The notes: generated by a model from the sequence alone, not told the origin. Shown: positions 30,639-43,349, counted from the stretch's first letter. The stretch is 64,000 nt of DNA from Alphaproteobacteria bacterium (GCA_030424845.1 JAUHWC010000001.1:124001-188000); one strand, 5' to 3'. Made by a program: numbers and translations.

Positions 30639-31613
30639 ATGAATTTGCGCCGCCTCCTTGCTGCCTTACTGCCCGGCCTGCTGGCCCTTGCCAGCCTGCC
30701 GCAAGGGCTTGGCGCGCAGGAAACCCGGCCATCGGTCGTGGCGCAGGATTATGACCCTGCCCCGGCCATGTGGCGCCTGGCGGACGAGGATACGACGATC
30801 TACCTGCTCGGCACCGTCCATATCCTTCCGGAAGGCTTTCGCTGGCGCAACGCGCAGCTCGACCGGATCATCGCGGAAGTGGACGAGCTGGTGCTGGAAA
30901 GCTCGGATGAAGATGCCGATGCCAGCATGGCCCATCTCGATGGCAAGTTTCTCAAACTGCTTGAGGCGCGCACGCCCACTTCGCAGCAACTCTCCCCTGC
31001 CGCGCGCAGCAAGTGGCGCCGCCTGGTGGAGCTTTCCGGCCAACCCTTCGAGATTGTAGACCAGATGCCGTTGATGCTGGCGCTGATGGGCTTCGGCATG
31101 ACCGGAATGGATTACGGGCCGTCAAGCTATGAATGGGGTGTGGAGAGCGTGCTGGAACGCGAGTTCGCTGCCAGCGGCCGCCCGGTGGGATCGATCGAGG
31201 ATACCGGGCGGGTGATGATGTCGCTCTACAGGATAAGCGACGACCTTGTCCTTGCCGGCCTCGAACAGGACCTGATCGGTTGGGATGGCCGCTCGACCGA
31301 CATGTTCTTCGGTGAAGTGCCAGACGCGGCTGATGTCACCGACTGGGAACTTGAGCATGCCTGGGCGCGCGGTGAGGTGCAGGACGGGCTCGATTTCGGG
31401 ATTCCGGATGCGAAGCTCGCGCGGGCCTTCCATCGCGCCTTGATGACCAACCGGAACAGGCGATGGTCAGCCTGGCTGGATGAACGCCTTGATTCGCCGG
31501 GTAAAATCCTCGTCGCAGTCGGCGCAGGACACTTTGAAGGTGAGGATTCGGTCCTGCATTTCCTGAGCGAACGCGGATTGCAAGCCGAGCGGATCAACAC
31601 ACCGGTGAAATAG
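30639..31613 (+). CDS. TraB/GumN family protein, copy 1 of 3
   Basis: 324 aa from ATG 30639, exported by a signal peptide ending near QGLGAQ (residue 27). Family hallmarks are two G-x2-H motifs: GTVH in [16 protein letters not shown] and GAGH in [17 protein letters not shown]. TraB/TIKI/PrgY/GumN proteins share this fold; the animal TIKI members are metalloproteases using these motifs, while bacterial GumN function is unknown. Followed by two paralogues on the same strand after 111 bases. Confidence 0.85.
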   Translation: MNLRRLLAALLPGLLALASLPQGLGAQETRPSVVAQDYDPAPAMWRLADEDTTIYLLGTVHILPEGFRWRNAQLDRIIAEVDELVLESSDEDADASMAHLDGKFLKLLEARTPTSQQLSPAARSKWRRLVELSGQPFEIVDQMPLMLALMGFGMTGMDYGPSSYEWGVESVLEREFAASGRPVGSIEDTGRVMMSLYRISDDLVLAGLEQDLIGWDGRSTDMFFGEVPDAADVTDWELEHAWARGEVQDGLDFGIPDAKLARAFHRALMTNRNRRWSAWLDERLDSPGKILVAVGAGHFEGEDSVLHFLSERGLQAERINTPVK

Positions 31614-31724
31614 CTGCGCCTTTTGCCGCGCACTGTCTTGCCAGCGTCCGGCCCCCGCGTTTAACTGCCGGTTGAGATCCAAGGCGCGATCGGGGTTGCG
31701 CTGGGCAGTAAGGGCTTTGTTTCC

Positions 31725-32633
31725 ATGAAATTCAACGCATTGTTCAAGGTTTCTGCAGCAGCCTTCGCCCTGGCGACATCAGCTTGCGCCTCGGCCAGTG
31801 ATGCCCGCCCGGAAGTGGTTGCCACCGCACCTGCTGCAACCGGCCCCGCGCTTTGGCAGCTCTCGGACGAGGACACCACGATATACCTGTTCGGCACCGT
31901 GCACGTGTTGCCCGCAAACATCGACTGGTATGATGACCGCATCGTAAGGGCGTTCGACGCATCGGACAGTCTCGTCACCGAAGTCGATACGCGTGACGAA
32001 GTGGCGATGGCCACGACAATCGCGCAGAACGCCATCCTCGAAGGCGGCCAGACGCTGCGATCGCTGATGAACGAGCAAGATCGCGGTGAGTACGAAGCCG
32101 TGGTCACCAGCCTGGGCTTGCCGCCGGAGGCACTTGACCAGTTCGAGCCCTGGTTTGCCGCACTCAACCTGGGCGTGCTGCCGCTGTTGCAGGCCGGTTA
32201 TGACCCCAGCACCGGTGTAGAAGCCGCATTGGAAACCCGGGCCGGCAGCAAGAAGCGCGGCGCCCTTGAGACCGTGGAACAGCAGATCGACCTGTTCGAT
32301 GGCATGGAGATGCAATACCAGCTGGAATATCTCGACAGCACCGTGGAAGGCGCAGGCCAGACCGTTGTGATGGTCAACGAGATGGTCGCCGAATGGCTCG
32401 AAGGCGATGCCGTGCGCCTCGCGGAGATCATGAATGGCGAGATTTCCGACAGCTATCTCTACAACCGCCTGCTGATTGACCGGAACACCAACTGGGTTGG
32501 CTGGATCGAACAACGCCTTGAACAGCCCGGTACGGTCTTCGTTGCCGTTGGCGCGGGCCATCTGGCCGGTGAAGGCAGCGTGCAGGACCAGCTGGAAGAC
32601 CGCGGCTACGTGGTCACGCGCATTTACGAGTGA
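31725..32633 (+). CDS. TraB/GumN family lipoprotein, copy 2 of 3
   Basis: 302 aa with lipobox ATSAC (Cys21), so probably membrane anchored. G-x2-H motifs: GTVH in TTIYLFGTVHVLPANIDWYDD and GAGH in VFVAVGAGHLAGEGSV. The mid region has the family pattern (AGYDPSTGVEAAL, ETVEQQIDLFDGM), as in well-studied GumN proteins. The stop codon overlaps the GTG start of copy 3, so these two are translated together. Confidence 0.87.
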   Translation: MKFNALFKVSAAAFALATSACASASDARPEVVATAPAATGPALWQLSDEDTTIYLFGTVHVLPANIDWYDDRIVRAFDASDSLVTEVDTRDEVAMATTIAQNAILEGGQTLRSLMNEQDRGEYEAVVTSLGLPPEALDQFEPWFAALNLGVLPLLQAGYDPSTGVEAALETRAGSKKRGALETVEQQIDLFDGMEMQYQLEYLDSTVEGAGQTVVMVNEMVAEWLEGDAVRLAEIMNGEISDSYLYNRLLIDRNTNWVGWIEQRLEQPGTVFVAVGAGHLAGEGSVQDQLEDRGYVVTRIYE

Positions 32634-33502
32634 TCCGTGTCCTTGCGACCTGGCTGGTGGCCGCTGCCTTGCTTGCCGGCTGCAGCGCGCCTGATCCGTT
32701 GGCAGACCATGATTGGCCCAACGCCTCTCCTGCCTTGTGGCAAGTCACCTCACCCGAGGGGCAGGAGGGCTGGCTGTTCGGCACCGTCCATGCCTTGCCG
32801 GACGGGCTCGAGTGGGAAACGCCCGCGGTTACGGATGCCTTCGAGAAGTCGGGCATTCTCGTGGTCGAAATCGCCAATCTGGGAGAAGGTCCCGGACCGA
32901 CCAGCCTGTTCAACGCTCTTTCGACCTCCCAAGGCCTCCCTCCCCTGTTGGACAGGGTTCCGGAAAAGGATCGGGAACTGCTGCGGGCCCTGCTGGACAG
33001 GGCCGATGCGGACGAGGCCGACTTCGGCAAACGCGAAACCTGGGCTGCTGCCCTGATCCTTTCCGGCGCCATTCGCAGCGGGAAAAGCGAAAATGGCGTG
33101 GATCGCACCCTGATCGAACAGGCCGATACCGTTGTCGGACTGGAGGGATACGAGCGGCAGTATCGTGTATTCGACGGTTTGCCCGAGAGTGAGCAGGCCG
33201 ACCTTATCCTCGCGATTGCACGGGAGGCGGAAGGCCATGACCCGGTCCCCGCGCTGGAAAGCTGGTTGACGGGAGACATGGCGCGCCTCGGCGCAGTCGC
33301 ATACAGCGGGATGCTGGCGGATGCGGAGTTGCGGGATGTGCTGCTAGACCAGCGCAACGCCAACTGGTTGCCGGACATCATGGCCAATCTCGATACCGGC
33401 CAGCGACCATTCATTGCCGTCGGCACGGCACACATGCTGGGAGCATCGGGCTTGCCTGCATTGCTGGAGCAGCACGGATACACCGTCACCCGTATCCAGT
33501 AG
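32630..33502 (+). CDS. TraB/GumN family lipoprotein, copy 3 of 3
   Basis: 290 aa from GTG 32630, overlapping the stop of copy 2 (GTGA). Lipobox LLAGC (Cys18). G-x2-H motifs: GTVH in [17 protein letters not shown] and GTAH in [19 protein letters not shown]. Strongly diverged from copies 1 and 2 except at the motifs and C-terminus, so the duplication is old. The next gene, rplY, starts 104 bases later and is unrelated. Confidence 0.84.
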   Translation: MIRVLATWLVAAALLAGCSAPDPLADHDWPNASPALWQVTSPEGQEGWLFGTVHALPDGLEWETPAVTDAFEKSGILVVEIANLGEGPGPTSLFNALSTSQGLPPLLDRVPEKDRELLRALLDRADADEADFGKRETWAAALILSGAIRSGKSENGVDRTLIEQADTVVGLEGYERQYRVFDGLPESEQADLILAIAREAEGHDPVPALESWLTGDMARLGAVAYSGMLADAELRDVLLDQRNANWLPDIMANLDTGQRPFIAVGTAHMLGASGLPALLEQHGYTVTRIQ

Positions 33503-33606
33503 TTGCAATCCCGGCGAATGGTGCTAAACGCGCGCCTCCCCTGTCATGGTCATCCCTGGAGGCGTGGCGGGAGAACAAACCAAAACGTATTCGAAAGGCT
33601 AGTGAC

Positions 33607-34275
33607 ATGAGCGACGCTCTGACCCTGCCGGCCGAAGCACGCGAACGGGCTGGCAAGGGAGCCTCCCGAGCATTGCGTCGCGAAGGCCGCGTACCCGCCG
33701 TGATCTATGGCGGCAAGGAAGAACCCACCCCCATCCATGTGGAAGAAAAGCTGCTGGTTCGCCAGCTTGGCACCGGCCACTTCATGAACTCGATCGTGAT
33801 GATCGAGCTTGACGGCAAGGCCGTGCGCACCATCCCGAAGGATGTGGCTTTCCACCCGGTCAACGACCGTCCGCAGCACGTGGACTTCCTGCGCCTGTCC
33901 AAGGACGCGAAGATCTCCGTCGCCATCCCGGTTGTCTTCATCAACGAAGAAGCCAGCCCGGGCCTCAAGAAGGGCGGCGTGCTCAACGTTGTCCGTCATG
34001 AGCTGGAACTGGTCTGCGAAGCGGACAAGATCCCGTCCGAAATCGAGCTGGATGTCACTGGCCTGGAAGTTGGCGATTCCGTCCACATCTCCTCGGTCAC
34101 CCTGCCGGAAGGCAGCGAGAGCGCCATCACGGATCGCGACTTCACCATCGCAACCGTGGTTGCCCCGTCTGCCCTCAAGCGCGCCGAAGGTGCAGCAGCG
34201 GCAGCCGAAGGCGAAGAGCCTCAGGCTGAAGAAGCAGCTGAAGAAGAAGGCGGCGAGGAAGAAGGCGGCGAATAA
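33607..34275 (+). CDS. rplY: 50S ribosomal protein bL25 (Ctc form)
   Basis: Binds 5S rRNA. 222 aa: the N-terminal bL25 domain ([25 protein letters not shown]), the beta-domain of the longer TL5/Ctc form ([44 protein letters not shown]), then a tail from about residue 193 made almost only of Ala and Glu/Gly. The leader contains a CGCCTCC/GGAGGCG stem (33533-33564) of unknown meaning. pth follows, separated by a terminator. Confidence 0.95.
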   Translation: MSDALTLPAEARERAGKGASRALRREGRVPAVIYGGKEEPTPIHVEEKLLVRQLGTGHFMNSIVMIELDGKAVRTIPKDVAFHPVNDRPQHVDFLRLSKDAKISVAIPVVFINEEASPGLKKGGVLNVVRHELELVCEADKIPSEIELDVTGLEVGDSVHISSVTLPEGSESAITDRDFTIATVVAPSALKRAEGAAAAAEGEEPQAEEAAEEEGGEEEGGE

Positions 34276-34318
34276 TTCGCCCGCCGGGTTTCTCCCGCAC
34301 CTTTGTGACACTAGAACA

Positions 34319-34345
34319 GGGGCCGGCAGCAATGTCGGCCCCTTT
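34319..34345 (+). terminator. Rho-independent terminator after rplY
   Basis: Ten-pair stem GGGGCCGGCA (34319-34328) with TGTCGGCCCC (34333-34342), one G-U pair, a GCAA loop and TTTCTC after. It lies 33 bases before the pth ATG, so pth expression may depend on read-through or its own promoter. Confidence 0.72.
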
Positions 34346-34377
34346 CTCGTTCACTGGATCAAGGAACAATCACCGCG

Positions 34378-34947
34378 ATGCAAATCTGGGTTGGCCTTGG
34401 AAACCCCGGTCCGCAATACGCCATGAACCGCCACAATGTCGGCTTCATGGCCTTGGACGTGATCGCGGAGATGCACGGCTTCGGCCCGGTACAGAAGAAA
34501 TTCCAGGGCTGGACGCAGGAAGGCCGCATCGGCAACCGCAAGGTTCTGCTGCTCAAGCCCGCAACCTTCATGAACGAGAGCGGGCGTGCCGTCGGCGAAG
34601 CCCTGCGGTTCTACAAGCTGGGCACCGATGCCCTGACGGTGTTTCATGACGAGCTCGACCTTGCCCCGTTCAAGGTCAAGGTAAAGACCGGCGGCGGAAA
34701 TGCCGGTCACAACGGGCTCAAGAGCATTACCCGCCATCTTGATGCCGAATTCCGCCGTGTCCGGATCGGCATTGGCCATCCCGGCATCAAGGAACGGGTG
34801 CACGGCCATGTCCTGGGAAACTACGACAAATCCGAAACGGATGATCTCGTTGCCATGCTGGGTGCGATTGGTGCCGAAGCGCATTGGCTGGCGGAAAGGG
34901 ATGACGCCCGCTTCATGGGAGACCTCGCGCTCCGCTTGCAGGGCTGA
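34378..34947 (+). CDS. pth: Peptidyl-tRNA hydrolase
   Basis: Releases peptides from prematurely dissociated peptidyl-tRNA. 189 aa. Active-site residues: Asn9 in LGNPG, His19 in NRHNVGF, Asn66 in KPATFMNESG and Asp91 in FHDELDL; GGGNAGHNGLKSI and RVRIGIGHPG match the family. The rplY-pth-ychF grouping is conserved in many bacteria, here interrupted by a PEP-CTERM gene. Confidence 0.97.
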   Translation: MQIWVGLGNPGPQYAMNRHNVGFMALDVIAEMHGFGPVQKKFQGWTQEGRIGNRKVLLLKPATFMNESGRAVGEALRFYKLGTDALTVFHDELDLAPFKVKVKTGGGNAGHNGLKSITRHLDAEFRRVRIGIGHPGIKERVHGHVLGNYDKSETDDLVAMLGAIGAEAHWLAERDDARFMGDLALRLQG

Positions 34948-35091
34948 AACCGTCGGAATTTTTGACAAGCGCCGATCTTAAGATGAGGCGTTAACCTTCG
35001 TGACCCGCAGAAAACCGCAATTTGCACGGCCATTGCAAAGATCCTCCCGTGAATTCGGTAACCAATGGTTTTCGTAATCGGGGGTTTTGTA

Positions 35092-35562
35092 ATGTTGAAG
35101 AAAGCAATCATCGCCGCAGGCCTGGCATCGGCCGCTCTTGTCGCCACTCCGGCAAACGCCACTTTCTGGTGGGGCGGTTCCTCGGGCGGTTCTTCGGGTG
35201 GATACAGCACCAGCGGTGGCTGGGGCGGTTCCTCGGGTAGCTGGTTCGGCGGCAGCCACACCCACTACAATGGTTGCGGCCATTACACCGGCAGTTCCTC
35301 GTCGGGTTCTTCTTCTTCGACCTCCTCGAGTAGCAGCAGCAGCAGTTCCAGCTCGTCTTCGGGCGGTTCGACCTCTTCGGGGTCGTCGAGTTCTTCCAGC
35401 TCCTCGTCCAGCAGCAGCTCGACCTCGACCTCGTCTTCGAGCGGCGGCAGCACCTCTTCGTCCAGCGGCGGCACTTTGGTTCCCGAACCCGGCATGCTGG
35501 GCATGTTCGGCCTCGGCCTGGCAGGCGTTGCCTTCGCCCGTCGCCGTCGCCGCAAGGCCTGA
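35092..35562 (+). CDS. Serine/glycine-rich PEP-CTERM protein
   Basis: 156 aa from ATG 35092. Signal peptide ending near PANAT (residue 23), then WGGSSGGSSGG repeats, one HTHYNGCGHYTG patch with a lone cysteine, and about 80 residues almost wholly Ser with Gly and Thr. The last 27 residues are a textbook PEP-CTERM sorting tag: VPEPG (130-134), a hydrophobic helix, then RRRRRK. Such proteins are anchored and processed by an exosortase and usually belong to the exopolysaccharide or biofilm layer. No exosortase gene is in the window. It replaces the usual direct pth-ychF adjacency. Confidence 0.85.
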   Translation: MLKKAIIAAGLASAALVATPANATFWWGGSSGGSSGGYSTSGGWGGSSGSWFGGSHTHYNGCGHYTGSSSSGSSSSTSSSSSSSSSSSSSGGSTSSGSSSSSSSSSSSSSTSTSSSSGGSTSSSSGGTLVPEPGMLGMFGLGLAGVAFARRRRRKA

Positions 35563-35594
35563 TACGGCTCCTTGAATTTGGTATCCTGGTAAAG

Positions 35595-35628
35595 CAGGCG
35601 GGCGCTTCCTACCGGCGCCCGCCTGTTT
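35595..35628 (+). terminator. Rho-independent terminator after the PEP-CTERM gene
   Basis: Eleven-pair perfect stem CAGGCGGGCGC (35595-35605) with GCGCCCGCCTG (35615-35625), nine-base loop, then TTTGCATTT. It lies 33 bases after the stop codon, showing that the gene forms its own transcription unit. Confidence 0.75.
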
Positions 35629-35719
35629 GCATTTGTCGCAGGCACCCGGAGCAAGGCATTGCCAGCCTGCGGGCATGGCCCTAAAGCGCGGCACTCATCC
35701 GGATTGAAGGACATTATCC

Positions 35720-36820
35720 ATGGGTTTCCGCTGCGGGATCGTGGGCTTGCCCAATGTTGGCAAGTCGACCCTGTTCAACGCTCTTACCGAAACGCAGGCC
35801 GCACAGGCCGCGAACTATCCCTTCTGCACCATCGAGCCCAATGTCGGGCAGGTCGCCGTGCCCGATCCGCGGCTTGACCAGATTGCCAGGATCGCCGGCA
35901 GCGCGAAGGTGATCCACACCCAGCTGTCCTTTGTCGATATCGCCGGCCTCGTGAAGGGTGCCAGCGCCGGCGAAGGCCTGGGCAACCAGTTCCTCGGCAA
36001 TATCCGCGAGGTGGATGCCATCGTCCACGTACTGCGTTGCTTCGAGGATGATGACATCCAGCACGTTGCCAACAAGGTCGATCCGATCGCCGATGCCGAG
36101 GTGGTGGAAACAGAACTGATGCTGGCGGACCTCGAAAGCCTCGAGAAGCGTGTCGAGAACGCCAAGCGCCGTGCCACCGGGGGTGACAAGGAAGCCAAGG
36201 CGCTTGCCTCGGTCCTCGGCCAGGCACTCGAACTCCTAAAGGCCGGCAAGCCTGCCCGCCTGGTGGAACCGAAGGATGACGAGGAAGCTGCCCTGTTCGC
36301 CCAGGCGCAGCTGCTGACGGCAAAGCCCATCCTCTACGTCTGCAACGTGTCGGAAGAAGATGCGGCCACCGGCAACGCCTTGTCCGAACAGGTCTTTGCC
36401 AAGGCCGAGGCCGAAGGCGCGCAAGCCGTTGTCGTGTCCGCTGCCATCGAGGCGGAGCTGGTCGGCATGGAGATGGAGGAGCGCAAGGAGTACCTGGCCG
36501 AGCTGGGCCTTGAGGAAACCGGCCTCGCCCGCGTGATCCGTGCCGGTTACGACCTCTTGGGCCTAAAGACCTTTTTTACTGCCGGCCCGAAGGAAGCCCG
36601 TGCATGGACCTTCCCGGCAGGCGCCAAGGCACCGCAGGCAGCAGGCGAGATCCACAGCGATTTCGAAAAGGGCTTCATCCGCGCCGAAACCATCGCGTTT
36701 GACGACTACATCGCTTGTGGCGGTGAAGGCGGTGCCAAGGAAGCAGGAAAGCTGCGCCAGGAAGGCAAGGAATACCTTGTCCAGGATGGCGACGTGATGC
36801 TGTTCAAGTTCAACGTCTGA
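35720..36820 (+). CDS. ychF: Redox-regulated ATPase YchF (OBG family)
   Basis: 366 aa, normal for YchF. P-loop GLPNVGKST (9-17), switch region DIAGLVKGASAGEGLGNQFL, and the altered G4 (NVSEED in place of NKxD) that gives YchF its ATP preference. A coiled-coil insert (about 130-200) and the C-terminal TGS domain (TFFTAGPKEARAWT, FEKGFIRAETI) are present. Associates with ribosomes and is linked to oxidative stress responses. Ends at a strong bidirectional terminator. Confidence 0.96.
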   Translation: MGFRCGIVGLPNVGKSTLFNALTETQAAQAANYPFCTIEPNVGQVAVPDPRLDQIARIAGSAKVIHTQLSFVDIAGLVKGASAGEGLGNQFLGNIREVDAIVHVLRCFEDDDIQHVANKVDPIADAEVVETELMLADLESLEKRVENAKRRATGGDKEAKALASVLGQALELLKAGKPARLVEPKDDEEAALFAQAQLLTAKPILYVCNVSEEDAATGNALSEQVFAKAEAEGAQAVVVSAAIEAELVGMEMEERKEYLAELGLEETGLARVIRAGYDLLGLKTFFTAGPKEARAWTFPAGAKAPQAAGEIHSDFEKGFIRAETIAFDDYIACGGEGGAKEAGKLRQEGKEYLVQDGDVMLFKFNV

Positions 36821-36849
36821 TATCCCGGCACTTCAAGGCCCCGGATATG

Positions 36850-36889
36850 AAAATGGCGCGGTGGGGGAGATCCACACCGCGCCATTTTT
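36850..36889. terminator. Bidirectional terminator between ychF and the TPR gene
   Basis: Stem ATGGCGCGGTG (36853-36863) with CACCGCGCCAT (36875-36885), extended by AAA/TTT, followed by TTTTT on the plus strand and, on the minus strand, by TTTT from the A run at 36850-36853. It serves both convergent genes. Confidence 0.78.
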
Positions 36890-36917
36890 CTGTCCGCTGC
36901 TTGCGGAAAGCTCCGGA

Positions 36918-38177
36918 TCAGAGCGTCCTTGCGTAGGCCGTCCAGAACTTGGCAGGCAGTTCGCGCGGGCCGGTGACCTGTGCCAGCGTGGCGACGGCGG
37001 CATCGCCCTTGCCCTGCCGGGCCTGCATCATGCCGGCGCGCAGCAACGCGAGGTTGGTGTCCACCCCGCCCTTCTCGGCACCCATGAGGTACATTTCCTC
37101 GGCACCTGCCCAATCGCTGAGCGAAAGGAGCACATCACCTGCCAGCATCGCGCTTTCACCGGTGGTGTCCGCACGTGCTTCCGCAACCATCGAGGGCGCT
37201 TCCTCGCGGTCGCCGGACATGCGGCCGTCAATCGTGCTGCGCAGGTCGATGTAATAGGGATCGTCAGCCTCGAAATGACCTTCGCGAAGAGCATCGGCGA
37301 CCAGTCCGTTCAGTTCGTTGGACATGATGCGCGCATCTGCCGCAGCGATGTAGCGGATGTATTCCTGGCCCTGGGTCAGCGAATTGGTCGTGCGCATCAG
37401 GCGCAGGATGTCGAGCTGCACGCTCTCGTCCACTTCGGCCAGTGCATTGACCACCTGCAGCGCGTTCATCCAGTGGGTTTCGCTGGGGTGAAGTTCCACC
37501 AGCAGCAGGCCCATCCTCACGGCTTCGTCAAGCATGTCCATGTCATAGGCGGCAACCAGCCCGCGCAGCAGCCACTGAGCGGGGACCTGCTGGCCGGCAG
37601 AGCGCGCACGATCCACCTCGACCTCGATGAAGCGGACACCGCCAGCGATGTCATCCTGCTGGTAGTATGTCTCGGCAATCAGGCCGACCGGATCGTTTTC
37701 GCTCCAACCTGCAGCGCGGGCAGCCAACATGGCTTCGCGTGCCTCGGCATAATCCTGCATGTTGAAGGCAATATTGCCCACGAACCACTGGAACTGGGGA
37801 ATCGTTTCCGCAGGAACCTTGCCGCTTGCAAGCTGGATTTCCAGCCCGCGACGCTGCCATGCCTGGGTGGAAGTCTTGTTGCCGGCGCTCAGGATCAGGT
37901 TGCCAAGGGCGAACTTGTCATCGGCCGTCTCGGCCAATGCCTCCAGCGCATCGAACTGCCCAGCGACGGAAGCGATGTCACCGCCTTCGGCATTCACGAC
38001 TTCCGCAACCGGCTGGTATGCTTCGACAAAATCGCGGGAATAGTCCTGCGCGGTAACGGCTGCCGGTGCCACGGCAGTTGCCACGACAGAACCGCCGGCA
38101 AGGCCGATGGCGAGTGCCAAAGCCGAGGCGAAGTTCTTCGCGGTATTGCGGCGAGCGGGACGGAATGTGCGAAGCAT
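36918..38177 (-). CDS. Exported TPR-like repeat protein of unknown function
   Basis: 419 aa with a long signal sequence (basic start LRTFRPARRNTAKN, hydrophobic stretch to about residue 43, AVTAQDY cleavage region). The rest is helical with tetratricopeptide-like pairs such as WFVGNIAFNMQDYAEAREAMLAARAAG and LLSLSDWAGAEEMYLMGAEKG. No enzymatic motif is seen. Probably a periplasmic scaffold or binding protein. An AGGAG lies about 9 bases before ATG 38177. Divergent from gyrA with a 275-base gap. Confidence 0.75.
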   Translation of the reverse strand: MLRTFRPARRNTAKNFASALALAIGLAGGSVVATAVAPAAVTAQDYSRDFVEAYQPVAEVVNAEGGDIASVAGQFDALEALAETADDKFALGNLILSAGNKTSTQAWQRRGLEIQLASGKVPAETIPQFQWFVGNIAFNMQDYAEAREAMLAARAAGWSENDPVGLIAETYYQQDDIAGGVRFIEVEVDRARSAGQQVPAQWLLRGLVAAYDMDMLDEAVRMGLLLVELHPSETHWMNALQVVNALAEVDESVQLDILRLMRTTNSLTQGQEYIRYIAAADARIMSNELNGLVADALREGHFEADDPYYIDLRSTIDGRMSGDREEAPSMVAEARADTTGESAMLAGDVLLSLSDWAGAEEMYLMGAEKGGVDTNLALLRAGMMQARQGKGDAAVATLAQVTGPRELPAKFWTAYARTL

Positions 38178-38452
38178 GTATCAACTCTCCTGAAGGGTCA
38201 TCAGGGCGCGTTTGACGCCCAATTCTGTTTCGGCTCGCGCTACTGCAATGGAATGCGCGAGATTGCAAATCCTCCCTACGCAAATTGCCCTGAATGACGT
38301 TTGAACACTGCCCCTACCCAATTGTTCAGAATCCGGCTCCAGATGTGGATAAAGCTGCCATTCAAGGGGTTTGCCGCGTGCTTGCTCGGGCCAATTCCCC
38401 TAGGGTCGGCGCAGTCACCAAGAGACATGAATAACAAGGCGACGTTACGCAG

Positions 38453-41248
<2,796 letters not shown>

Positions 41249-41268
41249 GACCCGCCCCCACGGCGCTC

Positions 41269-41943
41269 CTAGTTTACCACCCGCAGTTCCGGATCGCGCT
41301 TGCGCAGCGTCTGGATCACGCCGGTCGTGATCAGGAACATGCCGAGGTAATAGACCGGCCAAACCATGTATTCGGGCAGGAAATGCCCTTCCAGCGGGCC
41401 CCATCCGGCAAAGATCAACAGGTCACTGGCAAGGAACAGCATGGCTCCTGCTCCAACACGGTAACGGGGAAAGCTGCTGGCCCACGCGCTGGATGCCATG
41501 CCGCCAAGGGCAAAACCATAGAGTCCCACTTGCCATGCAGCATCACGGTCTGCCGGTAACAGCCATGCAATTACCGGCGTAAGGATCAACGTCATGCCCA
41601 CGACCCAGCTCTGCGTGCCGGTGATTGACTCGCGCCGGTTGCGCAGGAACACGCCCATGGCGAGCACATGGAACAGGAAGAACAGCAGGCCGCCGATCTG
41701 GTGGTTCCATTGCATCGCCATATCGCCCAGTGCCGCTGCGCCCAGCGCCCAGCCCAAAAGGCGCGCATCAGGGCTGGAATGGCGGGCAAAGGCATAGATC
41801 GCCAGCAAGGCGACGCCCGCTCCCTTCACCAGCATCAGGTAGAGTTCGGGAAAGGGCGTGAAGCGCAGGTAATAGAACGCCAGTGCCGCGGCAAAGGACA
41901 GCAGCAGGAAGGGGCGTTTATCGATCAGGGCACGTCTTGGCAT
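41269..41943 (-). CDS. YhhN family membrane protein (lysoplasmalogenase-like)
   Basis: 224 aa from ATG 41943, about eight hydrophobic segments, with the YhhN/TMEM86 pattern ALGAAALGDMAMQ and a GAMLFLASDLLIF segment (conserved aspartates). Vertebrate TMEM86B hydrolyses lysoplasmalogen; the bacterial activity is shown only for a few members. Lies between the convergent gyrA end and divergent trmFO start (47 bases). Confidence 0.8.
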   Translation of the reverse strand: MPRRALIDKRPFLLLSFAAALAFYYLRFTPFPELYLMLVKGAGVALLAIYAFARHSSPDARLLGWALGAAALGDMAMQWNHQIGGLLFFLFHVLAMGVFLRNRRESITGTQSWVVGMTLILTPVIAWLLPADRDAAWQVGLYGFALGGMASSAWASSFPRYRVGAGAMLFLASDLLIFAGWGPLEGHFLPEYMVWPVYYLGMFLITTGVIQTLRKRDPELRVVN

Positions 41944-41990
41944 CGGCGCACTCTTGACCGCAAAGCCGCACTCAAGCAAGCGCTGCGCAC

Positions 41991-43340
41991 ATGACTCACC
42001 AGGTTCACATCATAGGCGGCGGCCTCGCCGGAAGCGAAGCCGCCTGGCAGCTGGCGCGACGCGGCATCAAGGTACGCCTCTCGGAGATGCGCGGCGGCGG
42101 CGGGCAGACCCCTGCCCACCAGACCGACGGACTGGCGGAACTGGTTTGCTCCAACTCCTTCCGCAGCGATGACGACACCAAGAACGCCGTGGGCCTGTTG
42201 CATTACGAGATGCGCGAGCTGGATTCGCTGATCATGCGCGCGGGCGAAGTGGCCCGCGTGCCGGCCGGCAGCGCCATGGCGGTTGATCGCGATGTCTTTT
42301 CCGCCGAAGTCCAGAAAGAGCTGGAGGCCCATCCCAATATCGAGATCGTCCGCGAGCTGGTGGGCGAACTGCCCGCTTCGGGAATGACCATCGTCGCAAC
42401 CGGCCCGCTCACCGCGCAATCCCTCGCCCAGAGCATCGTCAAGGCCACGGGAGAGGACCGCCTTGCCTTCTTCGATGCCATCGCGCCCATCGTGCACCAC
42501 GACAGCATCGATATGGACATCTGCTGGAAGGCCGCTCGCTGGGACAAGGGCGGCAAGGACTACATCAATTGCCCGATGAACAAGGAGCAGTACCTCGCCT
42601 TCCACCAGGGCCTGCTCGATGCCGAGAAGGGCGATCTCAAGGAGTGGGAGGCCGACACCCCCTATTTCGAAGGCTGCATGCCGATCGAGGTGATGGCCGA
42701 ACGCGGGGTGGACACACTTCGCTTCGGGCCGATGAAACCTGTAGGCCTCGACAACCCCCACTGGGCCACCGAAGAGCACCCGAACGGCCGCTGGGCCTAT
42801 GCCGTGGTGCAATTGCGGCAGGACAACAAGCTGGGCACGCTGTGGAACATGGTCGGCTTCCAGACCAAGATGAAATACGGCGCGCAGGTGGAACTGTTCC
42901 GCACCATTCCAGGTCTCGAGAAGGCGGAATTCGCGCGGCTGGGCGGGATGCACCGCAACACTTTCATCAATTCGCCCATGCTGCTGGACCGCCAGTTGCG
43001 CCTGAAAGGTGCCGAGCATATCCGCTTCGCCGGTCAGGTAACGGGGTGCGAAGGCTATGTCGAAAGCAGCGCGGTGGGCCTGATGGCCGGGATCATGGCA
43101 GCTTGCGAACTTGCTGGAGAAGACTGGACTTCCCCGCCTGCCACTTCGGCCATGGGCGCCTTGCTGTCACACATTACCGGTGATGCCGAGGCGAGTGACT
43201 ATCAGCCGATGAATATCAATTTCGGGCTTTTCCCGCCGCTGCACGATGTGCCGAAGAAGTCCCGCAAGGAAGCCTATACCGAACGCGCCAAGGCTGATTT
43301 CGCGCAATGGAAGGCCGGCCTGCAAGCCGTTCCGGCCTGA
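41991..43340 (+). CDS. trmFO: Methylenetetrahydrofolate-tRNA-(uracil-5-)-methyltransferase TrmFO
   Basis: Makes m5U54 in the tRNA T-loop with methylenetetrahydrofolate and FAD, instead of SAM. 449 aa. FAD-binding start [21 protein letters not shown], then [12 protein letters not shown] with the catalytic cysteine region, [19 protein letters not shown], and the C-terminal INFGLFPP block. The enzyme is typical of Firmicutes and alphaproteobacteria. Convergent with the EF-hand gene. Confidence 0.96.
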   Translation: MTHQVHIIGGGLAGSEAAWQLARRGIKVRLSEMRGGGGQTPAHQTDGLAELVCSNSFRSDDDTKNAVGLLHYEMRELDSLIMRAGEVARVPAGSAMAVDRDVFSAEVQKELEAHPNIEIVRELVGELPASGMTIVATGPLTAQSLAQSIVKATGEDRLAFFDAIAPIVHHDSIDMDICWKAARWDKGGKDYINCPMNKEQYLAFHQGLLDAEKGDLKEWEADTPYFEGCMPIEVMAERGVDTLRFGPMKPVGLDNPHWATEEHPNGRWAYAVVQLRQDNKLGTLWNMVGFQTKMKYGAQVELFRTIPGLEKAEFARLGGMHRNTFINSPMLLDRQLRLKGAEHIRFAGQVTGCEGYVESSAVGLMAGIMAACELAGEDWTSPPATSAMGALLSHITGDAEASDYQPMNINFGLFPPLHDVPKKSRKEAYTERAKADFAQWKAGLQAVPA

Positions 43341-43349
43341 TCAAGGCCG

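Noticed and set aside
33533-33564. Stem CGCCTCC/GGAGGCG before rplY as an autoregulatory leader
   Set aside because: Only seven pairs with an 18-base loop; bL25 autoregulation through such a stem is not established and the sequence alone does not support it.
35290-35470. Tandem DNA repeat in the PEP-CTERM gene as a CRISPR or satellite
   Set aside because: The repetition comes from serine and glycine codons (TCG, TCT, AGC, GGC) in one frame with no fixed unit or spacers.
34978-35694. Open frame antisense to the PEP-CTERM gene, rich in Arg, Ala and Gly
   Set aside because: It is the mirror of the serine-codon repeats of the plus-strand gene; no start signal or domain supports it.
38296-38330. 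Possible LexA box near gyrA (GAAC...GTTC)
   Set aside because: The spacing is about 16 bases, whereas the alphaproteobacterial SOS box is GAAC-N7-GTTC.
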